Source: Planctomycetota bacterium (GTDB lineage Bacteria > Planctomycetota > UBA8742 > UBA2392). From it: a DNA stretch of 64,000 nt. The position numbers and the translations under genes are program-made. Below are positions 33,338 through 42,504 of the stretch, piece after piece; position 1 is the stretch's first letter, and each line of letters opens with the position of its first letter. Below the pieces are notes generated by a model, which had not been told where the DNA came from, ran no database searches, and was given only the letters and a program-made list of their open reading frames with translations. Location of the stretch: positions 179,382 through 243,381 of the forward strand of contig JAMQHL010000012.1 of NCBI GenBank assembly GCA_025993795.1. The letters are read 5' to 3'.

Positions 33338-36136
33338 ATGCGTGCATTCTTGCAGGTAGCAGTACTCTTCGCGCTCATAGTCGGCGCGTCCAGGGCGTAC
33401 GGGGCAGAGTCCGAGCCCAATGATTCGCCATCGGAGGCCGACGCTCTCGGCTCGGTCGAGGGGTCGGTCGGCGGAGAACTAGCGACAGAGGATGTTGACT
33501 ACTTCTCACGGAGCGTTACCGGCCCGAAACTCTTCGCCATTCGCGCGCTCACTCAGTCCCCCATCGGCTTCAGCGTCAGCATTGGCGAAACTGTTGAGGG
33601 TCTCGGAACGCCCAAACACATGTCAAGGATGGAGACCAGTTCTCATTGTGAAGTTCTGGTGTTTGTCCCTGAGGGCAGCAAGGTGCTGGTTGTGCGGGTG
33701 GACCGTGGCTTGACGGACCAATCGTCCGAATATCCGGGTTTTGAGGAGGAAATCGAGTATACGCTGGTGTGGCGAGTCGGGGCAGGCGACGGCAGCGAAC
33801 CCGAGTTGTCGGCGGAAACCGAAATGGAAGGTCAGGAGAATGACGAGGTGTCGTTCACGCCCGATGCGACACCCAACTCGGGCGGCGAGCTGCGGTTCCG
33901 GATGATCTCGACCTTATGGGAGCTGTCCGGCGCGACCTTGGATGCTGAAACGGGTGAATTCCATTGGGTGCCGGGCTTCGCCGACGCGGGGGACAGGCAG
34001 TTTGTTCTCGTCGCTACGGAATACCCGACGGGTTTGCCTGAGAATCACGTGGGTTGGTCCTCGTTCCTGGTGATCGACATGCGGATTGACAACGTCAATC
34101 AGCCGCCCGTGATTTCGGAACGGCCGGACATCACGGTTGAATACGGCGCGTTCGTGACGGCCGCATTCGACATCTTCGACCCGGACCGCGACGATATCGA
34201 AGTGGTAGCTCTGCTCAATGAGGGCGCCCTGCCCGCGTCCGTTCGCTGGAAGAATGGCAGGTTCATCTGGACGCCCGGTGTAGAGCACTCAGGCGAGAAT
34301 ACGCTGGAGATCACCGCCACTGAAGTAGGAGACCCTGAATCGTACTGTCAGTTCTCCATGCTTATTACGGTCGTTGAGCCCTCAGCTCAGAACATCCTGC
34401 CATGGGTCTGGAAGCCATCGATCACGTCCAACAGTGATGAGACAAACCCGCGCTGGGATTTCAGGGCGATGTTTGAGGACGGTGACGTGGGCGCAAGTGC
34501 CCAGTGGTGGCAAGTGCAGATTTCTACAACGGATGAATTTGGCGAATACGACATTGTTTGGGATTCCGGACAGTTGACCGGCAGCGCCACTTCGTTCGGC
34601 GACGAACTGCGTTGCGCCTATGGCGCGGGTCTCGCGTGGGACACGACGCATTTCTGGCGTATTCGGGCGTGCGACAATGATGATGGTGTAAGCCCTTGGG
34701 CGGTCGGGGCCAGCTTCAAGACGCCGGTCGAGCCGCCTGCTGAGATTCGGACGCTCTCGGCACTGGCTCTGGATGCAAGCGAAGAACAGCCACAGGGCAT
34801 GCCATACGAGAACGTGGAAGTTCAGGTGTCGGGCGAAGTCGGGTTTGCCGTTCCTTTCAGCTTGAGTGAGGGCGACCAGGTTAGCGTGCGCATGATTCGC
34901 GACGGTGACGTGGAGCTTCGCATCCAGCTTTGGCAAGTAGTGGACGAGACTACCGGCATCCTTCGGGTAGATCAGGCGTGGACCGTTGAGGACCCATCGA
35001 ACCTGGAACGCCGCTTGGCCTTCATGGCCAAGGCGAGTGCAGTGCATGTCCTGAGCGTCTACTACTACGATCCGGAGGCGTCCGGGGAGACGAACCTCGA
35101 AGTCTACATAAATGTGGCTCCGCGGCCGCCGATATCGCCGAATGAGAAGCGGATCGGGGACCTGGGGAACGAAGCGCCCGAAGGGCTCGACCACACGGCC
35201 CCAAAGCTGGACCCGGAGTATGGCAGCGATCCGTTGTGGCGGGAGCCCATCACGGCCCCGCCGAACAGCAACCCACCCGCTTCGGATTGCCGCTGGCGAG
35301 TGAACATTCAGTTTCTGGACGAGGTCCGAGAGGAGTCGGAGGTCTTTGTAAAGTTGAAGAACGGTGCACAAGAAGTGCCGGACGTATATATTGACAACAA
35401 ACGTGTGTCGTATCAGGACACTCTGAGATACCAGCGTCGCGCGGTTGGCGGCTTTGCATCATCGCTTGCATCCGCCACGGCAAACTCGGTTTCTGACACA
35501 CAGAAGGTCAAGTACCCTGATGGTGCGGCGGCTCCGGACCAGGTTGAAGTCCGTGCCAGGCGCGTTGACGGCATGTGGGTGATGACCGCCACATGGCTGG
35601 GCTCATGCGGCCAACCCGTGGTGCACGTTCACGCGTTTTCATCGCTGACAGTCGGATTATCCATCCGTGCGAAGGGGCCCTCGCGCAAGTTCAAAGATGT
35701 TGAACAGTTCGACGTGAGCGGCGCTGTAAAGCGACGCATCTTTTGCCCGCAGGTTGCCGTTGACGTAGACACCAAGCTGGCGTTAGGGCTGAAGAAAGAC
35801 AAGAGCGATGGTCCTTTTCAGATACCTGACATACCTACAGACGCGGTAGACGCCGCGACCAGGGGTGCCAACTTCATATTGCAGGAAGCGCTCAATGAAG
35901 AAGGCGACATGCTCTATGCCCTTACATCTCCGGAGGATGAAGGCGCCTGGGATGAGGACTGCGGTGAAGCGGTCACAGCGAGCGCAATTGCGAAGGTCAA
36001 GGCGCACTCGGGGTCACAGGCAATGGTGGGCCGAACCACGTTCTGCAGGCTGGGGCACGATCTGGAACAACTACAACAATGCAACTGCGCGCCCACGTAC
36101 GTCCGAGATGGTCATAGCCATTTCCCTGATTTGTGA
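33338..36136 (+). CDS. Large exported protein with Ig/cadherin-like repeats (3' end probably frameshifted)
   Basis: 932 residues as read, from the ATG at 33338 with AAAAGGGG upstream. The frame runs ~690 nt further upstream but that part is antisense to the peroxidase gene. Residues 1-24 are a signal peptide (F-L-Q-V-A-V-L-F-A-L-I-V-G-A-S-R-A-Y-G-A). Then a pre-peptidase-like domain (E-P-N-D-S-P-S-E-A-D-A; D-V-D-Y-F), two dystroglycan/cadherin-type Ig repeats (G-E-L-R-F-R-M-I-S ... W-V-P-G; N-Q-P-P-V-I ... W-T-P-G), a fibronectin-III-like domain near 350-460 and further beta-rich segments. Probably surface or secreted; function unknown. A one-base shift at 36052-36055 would join it to the downstream frame ending at 36380, giving 1013 residues. 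Confidence 0.8.
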   Translation: MRAFLQVAVLFALIVGASRAYGAESEPNDSPSEADALGSVEGSVGGELATEDVDYFSRSVTGPKLFAIRALTQSPIGFSVSIGETVEGLGTPKHMSRMETSSHCEVLVFVPEGSKVLVVRVDRGLTDQSSEYPGFEEEIEYTLVWRVGAGDGSEPELSAETEMEGQENDEVSFTPDATPNSGGELRFRMISTLWELSGATLDAETGEFHWVPGFADAGDRQFVLVATEYPTGLPENHVGWSSFLVIDMRIDNVNQPPVISERPDITVEYGAFVTAAFDIFDPDRDDIEVVALLNEGALPASVRWKNGRFIWTPGVEHSGENTLEITATEVGDPESYCQFSMLITVVEPSAQNILPWVWKPSITSNSDETNPRWDFRAMFEDGDVGASAQWWQVQISTTDEFGEYDIVWDSGQLTGSATSFGDELRCAYGAGLAWDTTHFWRIRACDNDDGVSPWAVGASFKTPVEPPAEIRTLSALALDASEEQPQGMPYENVEVQVSGEVGFAVPFSLSEGDQVSVRMIRDGDVELRIQLWQVVDETTGILRVDQAWTVEDPSNLERRLAFMAKASAVHVLSVYYYDPEASGETNLEVYINVAPRPPISPNEKRIGDLGNEAPEGLDHTAPKLDPEYGSDPLWREPITAPPNSNPPASDCRWRVNIQFLDEVREESEVFVKLKNGAQEVPDVYIDNKRVSYQDTLRYQRRAVGGFASSLASATANSVSDTQKVKYPDGAAAPDQVEVRARRVDGMWVMTATWLGSCGQPVVHVHAFSSLTVGLSIRAKGPSRKFKDVEQFDVSGAVKRRIFCPQVAVDVDTKLALGLKKDKSDGPFQIPDIPTDAVDAATRGANFILQEALNEEGDMLYALTSPEDEGAWDEDCGEAVTASAIAKVKAHSGSQAMVGRTTFCRLGHDLEQLQQCNCAPTYVRDGHSHFPDL

Positions 36137-36380
36137 GTCGAGCGCCACGGAGGACTGCGTGGGTGACATCGTCCGTATCCTGTATGAGATCGGGCCTACC
36201 CCTGAAGGTGACGCGCACCCGGGAAGTCAGGATGTCCGAATAGAAAAGAACCCCTCTGACCCGAACAAGTCCGGCACGATCACGGCTGTACCTACTCCGC
36301 TTAAGCGGAAGGCCCCTTCAGGAGACGGGCCCAGCGTCAACGAAACGGAAGTGGAGGTCAAAGGCGAGGAGACTCCGTGA
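36056..36380 (+). pseudogene. Out-of-frame continuation of the preceding exported protein
   Basis: The +1 frame after 36055 reads G-T-I-W-N-N-Y-N-N-A-T-A ... E-M-V-I-A-I-S-L-I-C-E and on to a TGA at 36378-36380, with normal protein composition and no start of its own. That stop overlaps the GTG of the next gene (GTGA), the layout expected for coupled genes. Dropping one G from the GGGG at 36052-36055 fuses it cleanly to the upstream frame. Confidence 0.65.
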
Positions 36381-38224
36381 GCGAAGACCCAAAGCCGGAC
36401 ACCACAGTTGCCCGCGCTTTGTGGTTACGACTGCTCGTGCTATTGGTGCTTCTTGTCGTGGCGATCGTTGTCGGCGGAAAGCTCCTGCTGCCGAACGAGA
36501 AGACCGAACCTGGTGAAACGTTGGCAGTGGAACCCCGGAGATACTCCGGGCTCGGGGTGCGTGAGTACGCGGGCGGGTCGTGGTCTCCGACACGGCCATG
36601 GACGGGCGCCTGGACCGAAATCAGCGCCGAAACAAGTCGAGTCATGGTTTCCGCCGCCGGTTTCGTGCCGGAACTGTTCGAAGTGGCCCGTTTCCGCGAT
36701 CAGAGGCTTCCCGACTTGAAGCAGCTTGCGGTACTCTCCGTTGCCGTTCATGGTCCCGGCAGAAGTGTAGTCGCCGGTGAAGCCGTGACCGCCAGGCGAA
36801 CGGCCCTTGGCGAATACCCGCAAGAGCTGGCGGATCTGGCTGCCGAGTTTCGGGCGCACACAGCGGGTGAAACGGCGGACAGCGGCGTCGTCGAGTTCCA
36901 ACTGATCCCGGATGTTGTCTATGAGGTCTCGCTGCCTGATCATTCTGTCGAGCGGCTTGGCATCCTGACAAGATTTCGAGAGGTTACCCTGCACGCCGGT
37001 GAGCGGCGCAGCATGGCGTTCATGCCGCTAAGCGCCGCCGACGCTCTGGTCGGGTGGCTGCGTACGCGCGACGGTGAGCCTTGCGGTAACGCGCGGGTCG
37101 CCCTGCGTTCGTGGCAGCAGACCTCCGGCGTGTCGATCACCCAGGACCTGATGGTCACGCGCACGGGGCCGAACGGCGCATTCGTACTGGAAGGCAAGGT
37201 CCCCACGTCGGCGGTCCAGATTGAAGCTGACGCCGACGATCCGAAGCGGCACGCGTTGTGGGTGGAATGGAATCCTGAAGCCGGCGCGGTGCTGCGGGGC
37301 AGATATTCCGTGGAGCCATGGGCCGGCATTCAAGAAATCGGCGCGCTCACGCTGCCGGAAAACGTGACCATCGAGATACGCGCGATCCAAGACGGCAAGC
37401 CGCTTCCCGGCGCGAACGTAAAGCTGTGGGTGAATGAAGAGCTTGAGTTGGAGGTCCTGACTGACGACAAGGGCAAGGCGGCATTCGTTGGCTTGCCGCG
37501 GGGCTTTCCTGCGGAATGCCTGGTGGAGGCTCCCAGCCAGGATCGAAAGCGGGCGGAGGTCAGCCACCTGATGGCCGGCGGCGGTTCGATTGACATTGAG
37601 CTGGCGCACACGCCGGGTGTGCCAGCAGGCACCGTCACTTTTGCGTTTGACCGGAAAGCGCACGGTTTTGCTGACGATGAAGTCCTTACACTGCGCTATC
37701 AGATCTATGAGCCGGGGGTACCGGGCAAGAAGTGGGCCGGGGGCGGTGAAAAGCTGTCTCGCACGGCGAACAGCACGGCGGTTGTCGGGCCGCCGGGGGA
37801 GTATCTTTTCTGGATACGGACCACGCCGATGAGGGACCGTCCAAGGAAGTTGATCTCCATACCCCAGCGTGTTCGTCTGAACGCGGGCGACGTGCACGTG
37901 CTCAAGTGCAAGTTCTTCGAATGGGCGGAATTGATCGTGGAGACGGACATTTCTGACGAAGAGGCGGCGGTCTTTGCCGGCGTCAGGACACCTGATCGGC
38001 TGACAATCATGGGCGACGCCGAACTAACAGGCACGATTTCACCCAGACGGGCGACGATCAAATACTACGTTCCTCCACACGGCGACTACATGTTAGAGGC
38101 GTATGCCGAGCCAAGGGGCGTCGAACGAAGCTCACGGACGCGCAAATGGCACAGAATAGAGCTTGAGCCTTTCAAGCCCGGAGAGGTTCGCACCCTCAAG
38201 GTAGAACGCTTCTGGTCGGACTGA
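36377..38224 (+). CDS. Membrane-anchored protein with carboxypeptidase-regulatory-like repeats
   Basis: 615 residues from a GTG overlapping the previous stop. One TM helix at ~14-34 (L-W-L-R-L-L-V-L-L-V-L-L-V-V-A-I-V-V-G-G) anchors a long extracytoplasmic part. Residues ~205-290 and ~325-400 look like carboxypeptidase-regulatory/transthyretin-like beta-sandwiches (D-G-E-P-C-G-N-A-R-V-A-L-R; D-G-K-P-L-P-G-A-N-V-K-L-W-V-N). Further beta domains follow to the end. No catalytic motif is seen. It forms a two-gene unit with the upstream exported protein. By eye, both use more GGG/CGG and A/T-ending codons than the flanking genes. Confidence 0.85.
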   Translation: MSEDPKPDTTVARALWLRLLVLLVLLVVAIVVGGKLLLPNEKTEPGETLAVEPRRYSGLGVREYAGGSWSPTRPWTGAWTEISAETSRVMVSAAGFVPELFEVARFRDQRLPDLKQLAVLSVAVHGPGRSVVAGEAVTARRTALGEYPQELADLAAEFRAHTAGETADSGVVEFQLIPDVVYEVSLPDHSVERLGILTRFREVTLHAGERRSMAFMPLSAADALVGWLRTRDGEPCGNARVALRSWQQTSGVSITQDLMVTRTGPNGAFVLEGKVPTSAVQIEADADDPKRHALWVEWNPEAGAVLRGRYSVEPWAGIQEIGALTLPENVTIEIRAIQDGKPLPGANVKLWVNEELELEVLTDDKGKAAFVGLPRGFPAECLVEAPSQDRKRAEVSHLMAGGGSIDIELAHTPGVPAGTVTFAFDRKAHGFADDEVLTLRYQIYEPGVPGKKWAGGGEKLSRTANSTAVVGPPGEYLFWIRTTPMRDRPRKLISIPQRVRLNAGDVHVLKCKFFEWAELIVETDISDEEAAVFAGVRTPDRLTIMGDAELTGTISPRRATIKYYVPPHGDYMLEAYAEPRGVERSSRTRKWHRIELEPFKPGEVRTLKVERFWSD

Positions 38225-38237
38225 TGCCCCCGCTGGG

Positions 38238-39326
38238 CTAGCTTGCGGCTGCTTCGGCGGCGATTTCCTGCCAGAACTCGGCGGGCATGTCCTGCGCCAG
38301 ATGCAATGCCCCGTTGGCGCCGGCGTATACGGGCTCGTTGACCCTTGTAACCTTGCCGCCACCCATCTCGTTCAGCTTGGCTTCAATCGCACGGTCAAGG
38401 CCGATGATCTGGCTGCCGCCGCCTGCGAGCAACACGTGGTTGCGCATGCTGGCCTGGAACTCGGGGTCGTAACCCGCGATCAGGTTGTGCAGTTCGCTGG
38501 CGATCTCGGGCACGATGCTTTCGACGGCGGCGTGCAACTGCTCGGTGATATCAAACTCGTGCGGCACGCCCTTGACCGGCAGTGTCACGCGCACCGGCTC
38601 GTCTACACGGCTTAGGGCTGCGTGGCGCTCCTTGATCTGCTTGATCATGTTCACGGTAAACGCGGCTTCGGGGTATGTCGCCTTAAGCAGCTCGAACAGC
38701 TTGCGGTCTACGGCGTCGCCGGCGGCGCTTATGGTAATCTGGTCGTCCGGCGCGGGCAGGCTGCCGTGCATGCGGCAAAGGTCAGTCGTACCGGCGCCGA
38801 TGTCGATGACCAGCGTGTCGGCCAGAAACTGCAAGCCGTACGCCACGGCAAATGGTTCGCTGCAGATCATCACGCAATCCAGGATGCCGCGGGATGCTTC
38901 AATCAGTGTCTTCTGGCTGTGGATGCTGGCCTGGGCCGGGGCACCGATCACGCCGTAGACGAGGTCGTCTTTGCGCGGCTTGGCCATGGTTACGACGTGC
39001 TCGAGCAGGTCGCGGATGGCGGCTTGTGTGCGGCCGGCGTCGCGGTTGAGGCTGGTGTCGAGGTCGCGGTATTTGACCGCGCCCTTTTCCATGGGGCGGT
39101 AGACGTCGCAGGAGTGCTTGTTGCGCCAGGCGTCGGCGCCGAAGAGCTTGTCTTTGCCCAGGGCCTTGCGGCTGATCAGGTCGCGCGGGTAGGCGACGAT
39201 AGAATCGACGGAGGCGCGCACGCCGTTGCTGGAGGCGACGGCGGCGTGGCTCGTGCCAAGGTCGATACCGACGAAAAGCACGCCCTCATTGGGCTTGTGC
39301 TGTGGGGCATTGGTGTTGGGCCGCAT
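38238..39326 (-). CDS. MamK-family actin-like ATPase
   Basis: 362 residues from M-R-P-N-T-N with GGAGATTCGC directly upstream. Actin/Hsp70 superfamily: phosphate-1 loop F-V-G-I-D-L-G-T-S-H-A-A-V near residue 20, phosphate-2 loop V-I-D-I-G-A-G-T-T-D-L near 175, and adenosine motif L-L-A-G-G-G-S-Q-I near 315. The closest group by pattern is the MamK-type filament proteins. MamK aligns magnetosomes in magnetotactic bacteria, but homologues are common elsewhere and no other mam genes are present, so a general cytoskeletal or positioning role is more likely. A C-terminal remnant of a second copy lies 5 kb away. Confidence 0.88.
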   Translation of the reverse strand: MRPNTNAPQHKPNEGVLFVGIDLGTSHAAVASSNGVRASVDSIVAYPRDLISRKALGKDKLFGADAWRNKHSCDVYRPMEKGAVKYRDLDTSLNRDAGRTQAAIRDLLEHVVTMAKPRKDDLVYGVIGAPAQASIHSQKTLIEASRGILDCVMICSEPFAVAYGLQFLADTLVIDIGAGTTDLCRMHGSLPAPDDQITISAAGDAVDRKLFELLKATYPEAAFTVNMIKQIKERHAALSRVDEPVRVTLPVKGVPHEFDITEQLHAAVESIVPEIASELHNLIAGYDPEFQASMRNHVLLAGGGSQIIGLDRAIEAKLNEMGGGKVTRVNEPVYAGANGALHLAQDMPAEFWQEIAAEAAAS

Positions 39327-39718
39327 GCGAATCTCCGTGAAAGGCGTATTCAGAGATCGGAAGCGGCGGACACACAAGTTGAAGAAAATCCGGAAAATAG
39401 CGTTCGCGGGCGGGTGGCTATTCAGCCGTCACCGCCAGCCTTGCGCTCGGTCCCGCCAAGGCCGGAGTTGGCACGGCTGTCAGGCGGCTGTCCCCGCGAC
39501 AGCATGGGCAAGTCGAGTGACCTGAGAGGTGCCGGGTTGGCCGGCGTCGTGGATGCCGCGAAGAGGCCAGCAGGCTGAAGCTAAGCTTGAACGAGCCGGG
39601 CGCGGCTGGGACGACCGCGCGCTGATGCAGGCGGGATGCCTGCATCACGTTCGCGCCCACATGCCGCCCGAAGCCTGCAATCAGCTTACCGGCGAGCGAC
39701 TTGCCTTTCTCGGAGTTC
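39327..39718. other. 392-bp intergenic region with hairpins
   Basis: No supported gene. A perfect stem TGATGCAGGC (39623-39632), GGGAT loop, GCCTGCATCA (39638-39647) lies ~70 nt beyond the dps stop and could terminate dps transcription, though no T tract follows. A smaller stem GCTGTC/GACAGC lies at 39487-39503. The mamK promoter should lie in the first ~100 bp. Confidence 0.55.
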
Positions 39719-40180
39719 CTACGCCAGCAGGCTGCGGAGCATCCAAGCGGTCTTTTCGTGGATGCGAAGACGGTCGCCTATCAGGGCCGCACTGCTTTCG
39801 TCACCCGCTTGCTGGGCGATCGGCACCAGCTTTCTAGCGGTGCGAATCAACGCTTCGTGGCCGTCCACCAGGTTCTTGACCATATCTTTCCACACCGGCA
39901 CGCCTTCGTCGACCTTGATGCTGGTCAGCGCGGCGAACTGCTTGTAGTCGCCGGGCGCGAACTCGCCCAACGCGCGTATGCGCTCCGCCACTTCATCTAC
40001 GGCTGTCCACATCTCGGTGTACTGGTCCATGAACATCAGGTGCAGTTGCTGAAACTGCGGGCCGGTCACGTTCCAGTGGTAGTTGTGGGTCTTGAGGTAA
40101 AGCGTATAGGTGTCGGCCAGTAGGTGTGACAGCCCCTTGGCGGCAGCTTTACGTTTTGCTTCGTCGATTCCGATTTCCAT
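39719..40180 (-). CDS. dps: Dps/ferritin-like protein
   Basis: 153 residues, with a strong AAAGGAG 5 nt before the ATG. The four-helix ferritin-like fold carries the Dps ferroxidase motif: T-H-N-Y-H-W-N-V-T-G near residue 31, with M-D-Q-Y-T-E-M-W-T-A-V-D-E-V-A-E-R-I-R about 27 residues on. Dps dodecamers oxidise and store iron using peroxide and protect DNA. The short Lys/Arg-containing N-terminus (D-E-A-K-R-K) could contact DNA. Confidence 0.95.
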   Translation of the reverse strand: MEIGIDEAKRKAAAKGLSHLLADTYTLYLKTHNYHWNVTGPQFQQLHLMFMDQYTEMWTAVDEVAERIRALGEFAPGDYKQFAALTSIKVDEGVPVWKDMVKNLVDGHEALIRTARKLVPIAQQAGDESSAALIGDRLRIHEKTAWMLRSLLA

Positions 40181-40221
40181 GGGTCTCCTTTCGTGTCAGC
40201 AAAACGCCTTTCGGCGCGTGG

Positions 40222-41115
40222 TTATTTCACGCTTTTGGCATAGACGCGCACATCCCAGCTCACGGGCGTTTCGACACGCCAGGGATGAGTCTGCAGGCGC
40301 ACTGTGGTGGTACCGCGGGGCGGCAGTTGCCTGTCATCCACTTCTGCATGGTTCGACCAGGAGACAGCCTGCCCTGCAGCATCACGGCCGATAACGAGGG
40401 CGACGATTCCGTCAACCGGCGTCGGCAGTGGGTTGCGCACGCGCACTTCAAGCGCGGGGTCGCCGGTGAGGTACTTGCCCTTGATTTCCTTGATGTCAAG
40501 CACGGTCAGTTCGTGCGGCGCCGCAAGGCTGGAGTAACCGCCGCCCGATACCGACGTCTGAAACGTGGGCTCGCCCGCCGGATTTCCGCGGAACATCACC
40601 AGCATCACCGTCGTCTTGCCCGGTGCGATGTTGTAGCCCACGGCATAGCCTTCGGCGCGGGGTGGCACTGTCCCGGTCGGTGCGGTAAGCGTGATCGTCA
40701 CCTTCGGGAAATAGACGGTCTCGTGGCCGGGGTTGCGACACTCAACGAGAAAGAAGCGACTGCTGCCGTACACACCTTCGCGCGAATTGGGCAGAATCTC
40801 AAGCGCAGGCGTGACAGGGGCGGAAGTGCCGACGCGCAGCTCGGGCCGTGTGGGTGACGGGTCATCGTGGGCGTATGGTGCCTCGGTGCCCGAATAGACT
40901 GCCATGGCCACGCCCGCAATCACGATAAACGCGACGGTCACGGCAACAATGATGGCCGCAGATTTGCGCGCCGCCGGCGCGGCGGGCGCGGTGGCGCGAT
41001 GCGGCGCCTGGGGAAAGGAAAGCGTCTCGTGGTAGACGTATCCGCACGACGCGCAATGTCGCGTAGCATTGGGCAAAATCTCGCCGCCGGCGCTTCGGCA
41101 CTTGGGGCAGGCCAT
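40222..41115 (-). CDS. Zinc-ribbon, single-TM protein with beta-sandwich domain
   Basis: 297 residues. N-terminal zinc ribbon C-P-K-C ... C-A-S-C (about 3-25), a Pro/Ala linker, a TM helix at ~52-74 (A-A-I-I-V-A-V-T-V-A-F-I-V-I-A-G-V-A-M-A), then ~200 residues of beta-rich domains outside. Two units are visible, each with a 'V-x-N-P' motif: V-E-C-R-N-P-G-H-E-T-V-Y and V-R-V-R-N-P-L-P-T-P-V. These resemble the FxLYD-like domains of membrane proteins. Function is unknown. The short membrane protein gene lies 39 nt upstream on the same strand. Confidence 0.75.
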   Translation of the reverse strand: MACPKCRSAGGEILPNATRHCASCGYVYHETLSFPQAPHRATAPAAPAARKSAAIIVAVTVAFIVIAGVAMAVYSGTEAPYAHDDPSPTRPELRVGTSAPVTPALEILPNSREGVYGSSRFFLVECRNPGHETVYFPKVTITLTAPTGTVPPRAEGYAVGYNIAPGKTTVMLVMFRGNPAGEPTFQTSVSGGGYSSLAAPHELTVLDIKEIKGKYLTGDPALEVRVRNPLPTPVDGIVALVIGRDAAGQAVSWSNHAEVDDRQLPPRGTTTVRLQTHPWRVETPVSWDVRVYAKSVK

Positions 41116-41154
41116 GCCGCGATGCTAACCGCTGCCTGCAAAGTCGTGAATGGG

Positions 41155-41274
41155 CTACGCCGGGGCCAGCGCCGTCATCAGGATCATCAGCGCCAGGACG
41201 CAAACGCCCAAGCCGATGGCGAGGAACAGCATCTCGCTGCCTTCGGGTAGCCGGGACTTTCTGGTGTCTGTCAT
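41155..41274 (-). CDS. Small single-TM protein
   Basis: 39 residues from the ATG at 41274, with GGAG 7 nt upstream. A short polar N-terminus is followed by one hydrophobic helix (M-L-F-L-A-I-G-L-G-V-C-V-L-A-L-M-I-L-M). It precedes the zinc-ribbon gene by 39 nt, so the two are likely co-transcribed. Function is unknown. Confidence 0.55.
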   Translation of the reverse strand: MTDTRKSRLPEGSEMLFLAIGLGVCVLALMILMTALAPA

Positions 41275-41344
41275 CACGGTACTCCGGTCTGCCTGCATTG
41301 GGCGCACTATGCCATCCCCGGGTTGGGGTTTACACTCTGCGGTC

Positions 41345-42481
41345 ATGCACGTCGCGATGTTTACCGAGCATTTTCACAAAGACCCCAGCGGGCCGAGGCT
41401 TTCGGCCATCCAGATCGCGCGTGCGCTGGTGCGGCTTGGCGTGCGGGTGACGATTCTGAACCTTGGGCCGCGAACACGGATTGAGCGGGTCGAGGGTGTC
41501 GGTGACGTGATTCACGCGCGCTACACGTGGAAGGTGATCCCCGTGCGCTACGGGCGGCACCGCTTCTGCGCCCGCCAGCTGCACGCGATACACAGGCGCG
41601 ACCCGATCGATTGCGTGCTTGCCATGGGCACGTGGGTGGGGGCCGGAGCGGCACTGTTTTCGGAGAGGTCGGGCGTTCCCTTTGTGCTGAACCCCCGCTC
41701 GCGGATCGCGCACAAGCCCGGAGATTGGAAGTACGATCACGACGTAGCGGTTGCGAATGCCTGCCACGCCTTTGTCGGTGTCAGCGAGACCGAGGTGGCC
41801 GGCTGGTGCGCGGCAACGGGCATTACGCGCGACGATCGCTTCTTTGCGGTCCTCAACGGTTTTGACGCCACGGTACTTGATGGCGATGTTGAGCCCCCGC
41901 CTGGCGTGCCGCACGACGCGCCGATCATCTTGAGCATGGCAATGCTGCGAAAGTCAAAGGGCCAGCACCGATTGATGAGCGCGCTCGACACGCTGGAGGA
42001 CCTCCGGTGGTTTGCGGTGCTGGCTGGCGGCGGGCGTGGAGGGGACGATGAGTGGGTAAGAGAGCACCATGCGAAGATGCGCCTGAAAGACCGCGTGCTG
42101 TTGACCGGAACGGTCACCGGCGCGCATTGGCGCTGGCTGTACCATCACGCGGATATCTTCTGTCTGGCACCTGTGTATCCTGAGGCCGGCGGCAACGCGT
42201 ATCTTGAAGCACAAGCGGCGGGCCTGCCGGTGATCACCAGCAGCGGCGGTGGAAACGTAGAGTTGGTGTGTGAAGACTCGGCGATTGTTGTGCCGCGCGG
42301 CGACACCATGACCGCAGACATTGCCGCAGCGCTGCGCAAACTGCTGGGCGACGCCGAGCTTCGCAAACGCATGGGAGACGCCGGCCGCGAGCGGGCAAAG
42401 CTCTTCACCTGGGACCGCGCCGGGCATGGCTACCTCGAGGCCATTGAGTTCGCGCGCAGTACCGCAGCCGCCCGCGGTTGA
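41345..42481 (+). CDS. Glycosyltransferase family 4 (GT-B)
   Basis: 378 residues from M-H-V-A-M-F-T-E-H-F. The frame extends upstream, but the N-terminal Rossmann motif fixes the start. GT-B signatures: N-terminal G-P-R-L-S-A-I-Q-I-A-R-A-L, V-L-N-G-F-D at the domain junction, and the donor-binding P-E-A-G-G-N-A-Y-L-E-A-Q-A-A-G-L-P-V-I (E-x7-E) near residue 280. It transfers a sugar from a nucleotide donor, probably for envelope or exported glycans. The substrate is not readable. Confidence 0.9.
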   Translation: MHVAMFTEHFHKDPSGPRLSAIQIARALVRLGVRVTILNLGPRTRIERVEGVGDVIHARYTWKVIPVRYGRHRFCARQLHAIHRRDPIDCVLAMGTWVGAGAALFSERSGVPFVLNPRSRIAHKPGDWKYDHDVAVANACHAFVGVSETEVAGWCAATGITRDDRFFAVLNGFDATVLDGDVEPPPGVPHDAPIILSMAMLRKSKGQHRLMSALDTLEDLRWFAVLAGGGRGGDDEWVREHHAKMRLKDRVLLTGTVTGAHWRWLYHHADIFCLAPVYPEAGGNAYLEAQAAGLPVITSSGGGNVELVCEDSAIVVPRGDTMTADIAAALRKLLGDAELRKRMGDAGRERAKLFTWDRAGHGYLEAIEFARSTAAARG

Positions 42482-42504
42482 TAGATTCCACGCAGGAGAT
42501 TTCC

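Noticed and set aside
38238-39326. Magnetosome gene cluster suggested by the MamK-type protein
   Set aside because: No other mam genes are nearby, and MamK-like actins occur widely in non-magnetotactic bacteria. The neighbouring Dps is not enough to support it.
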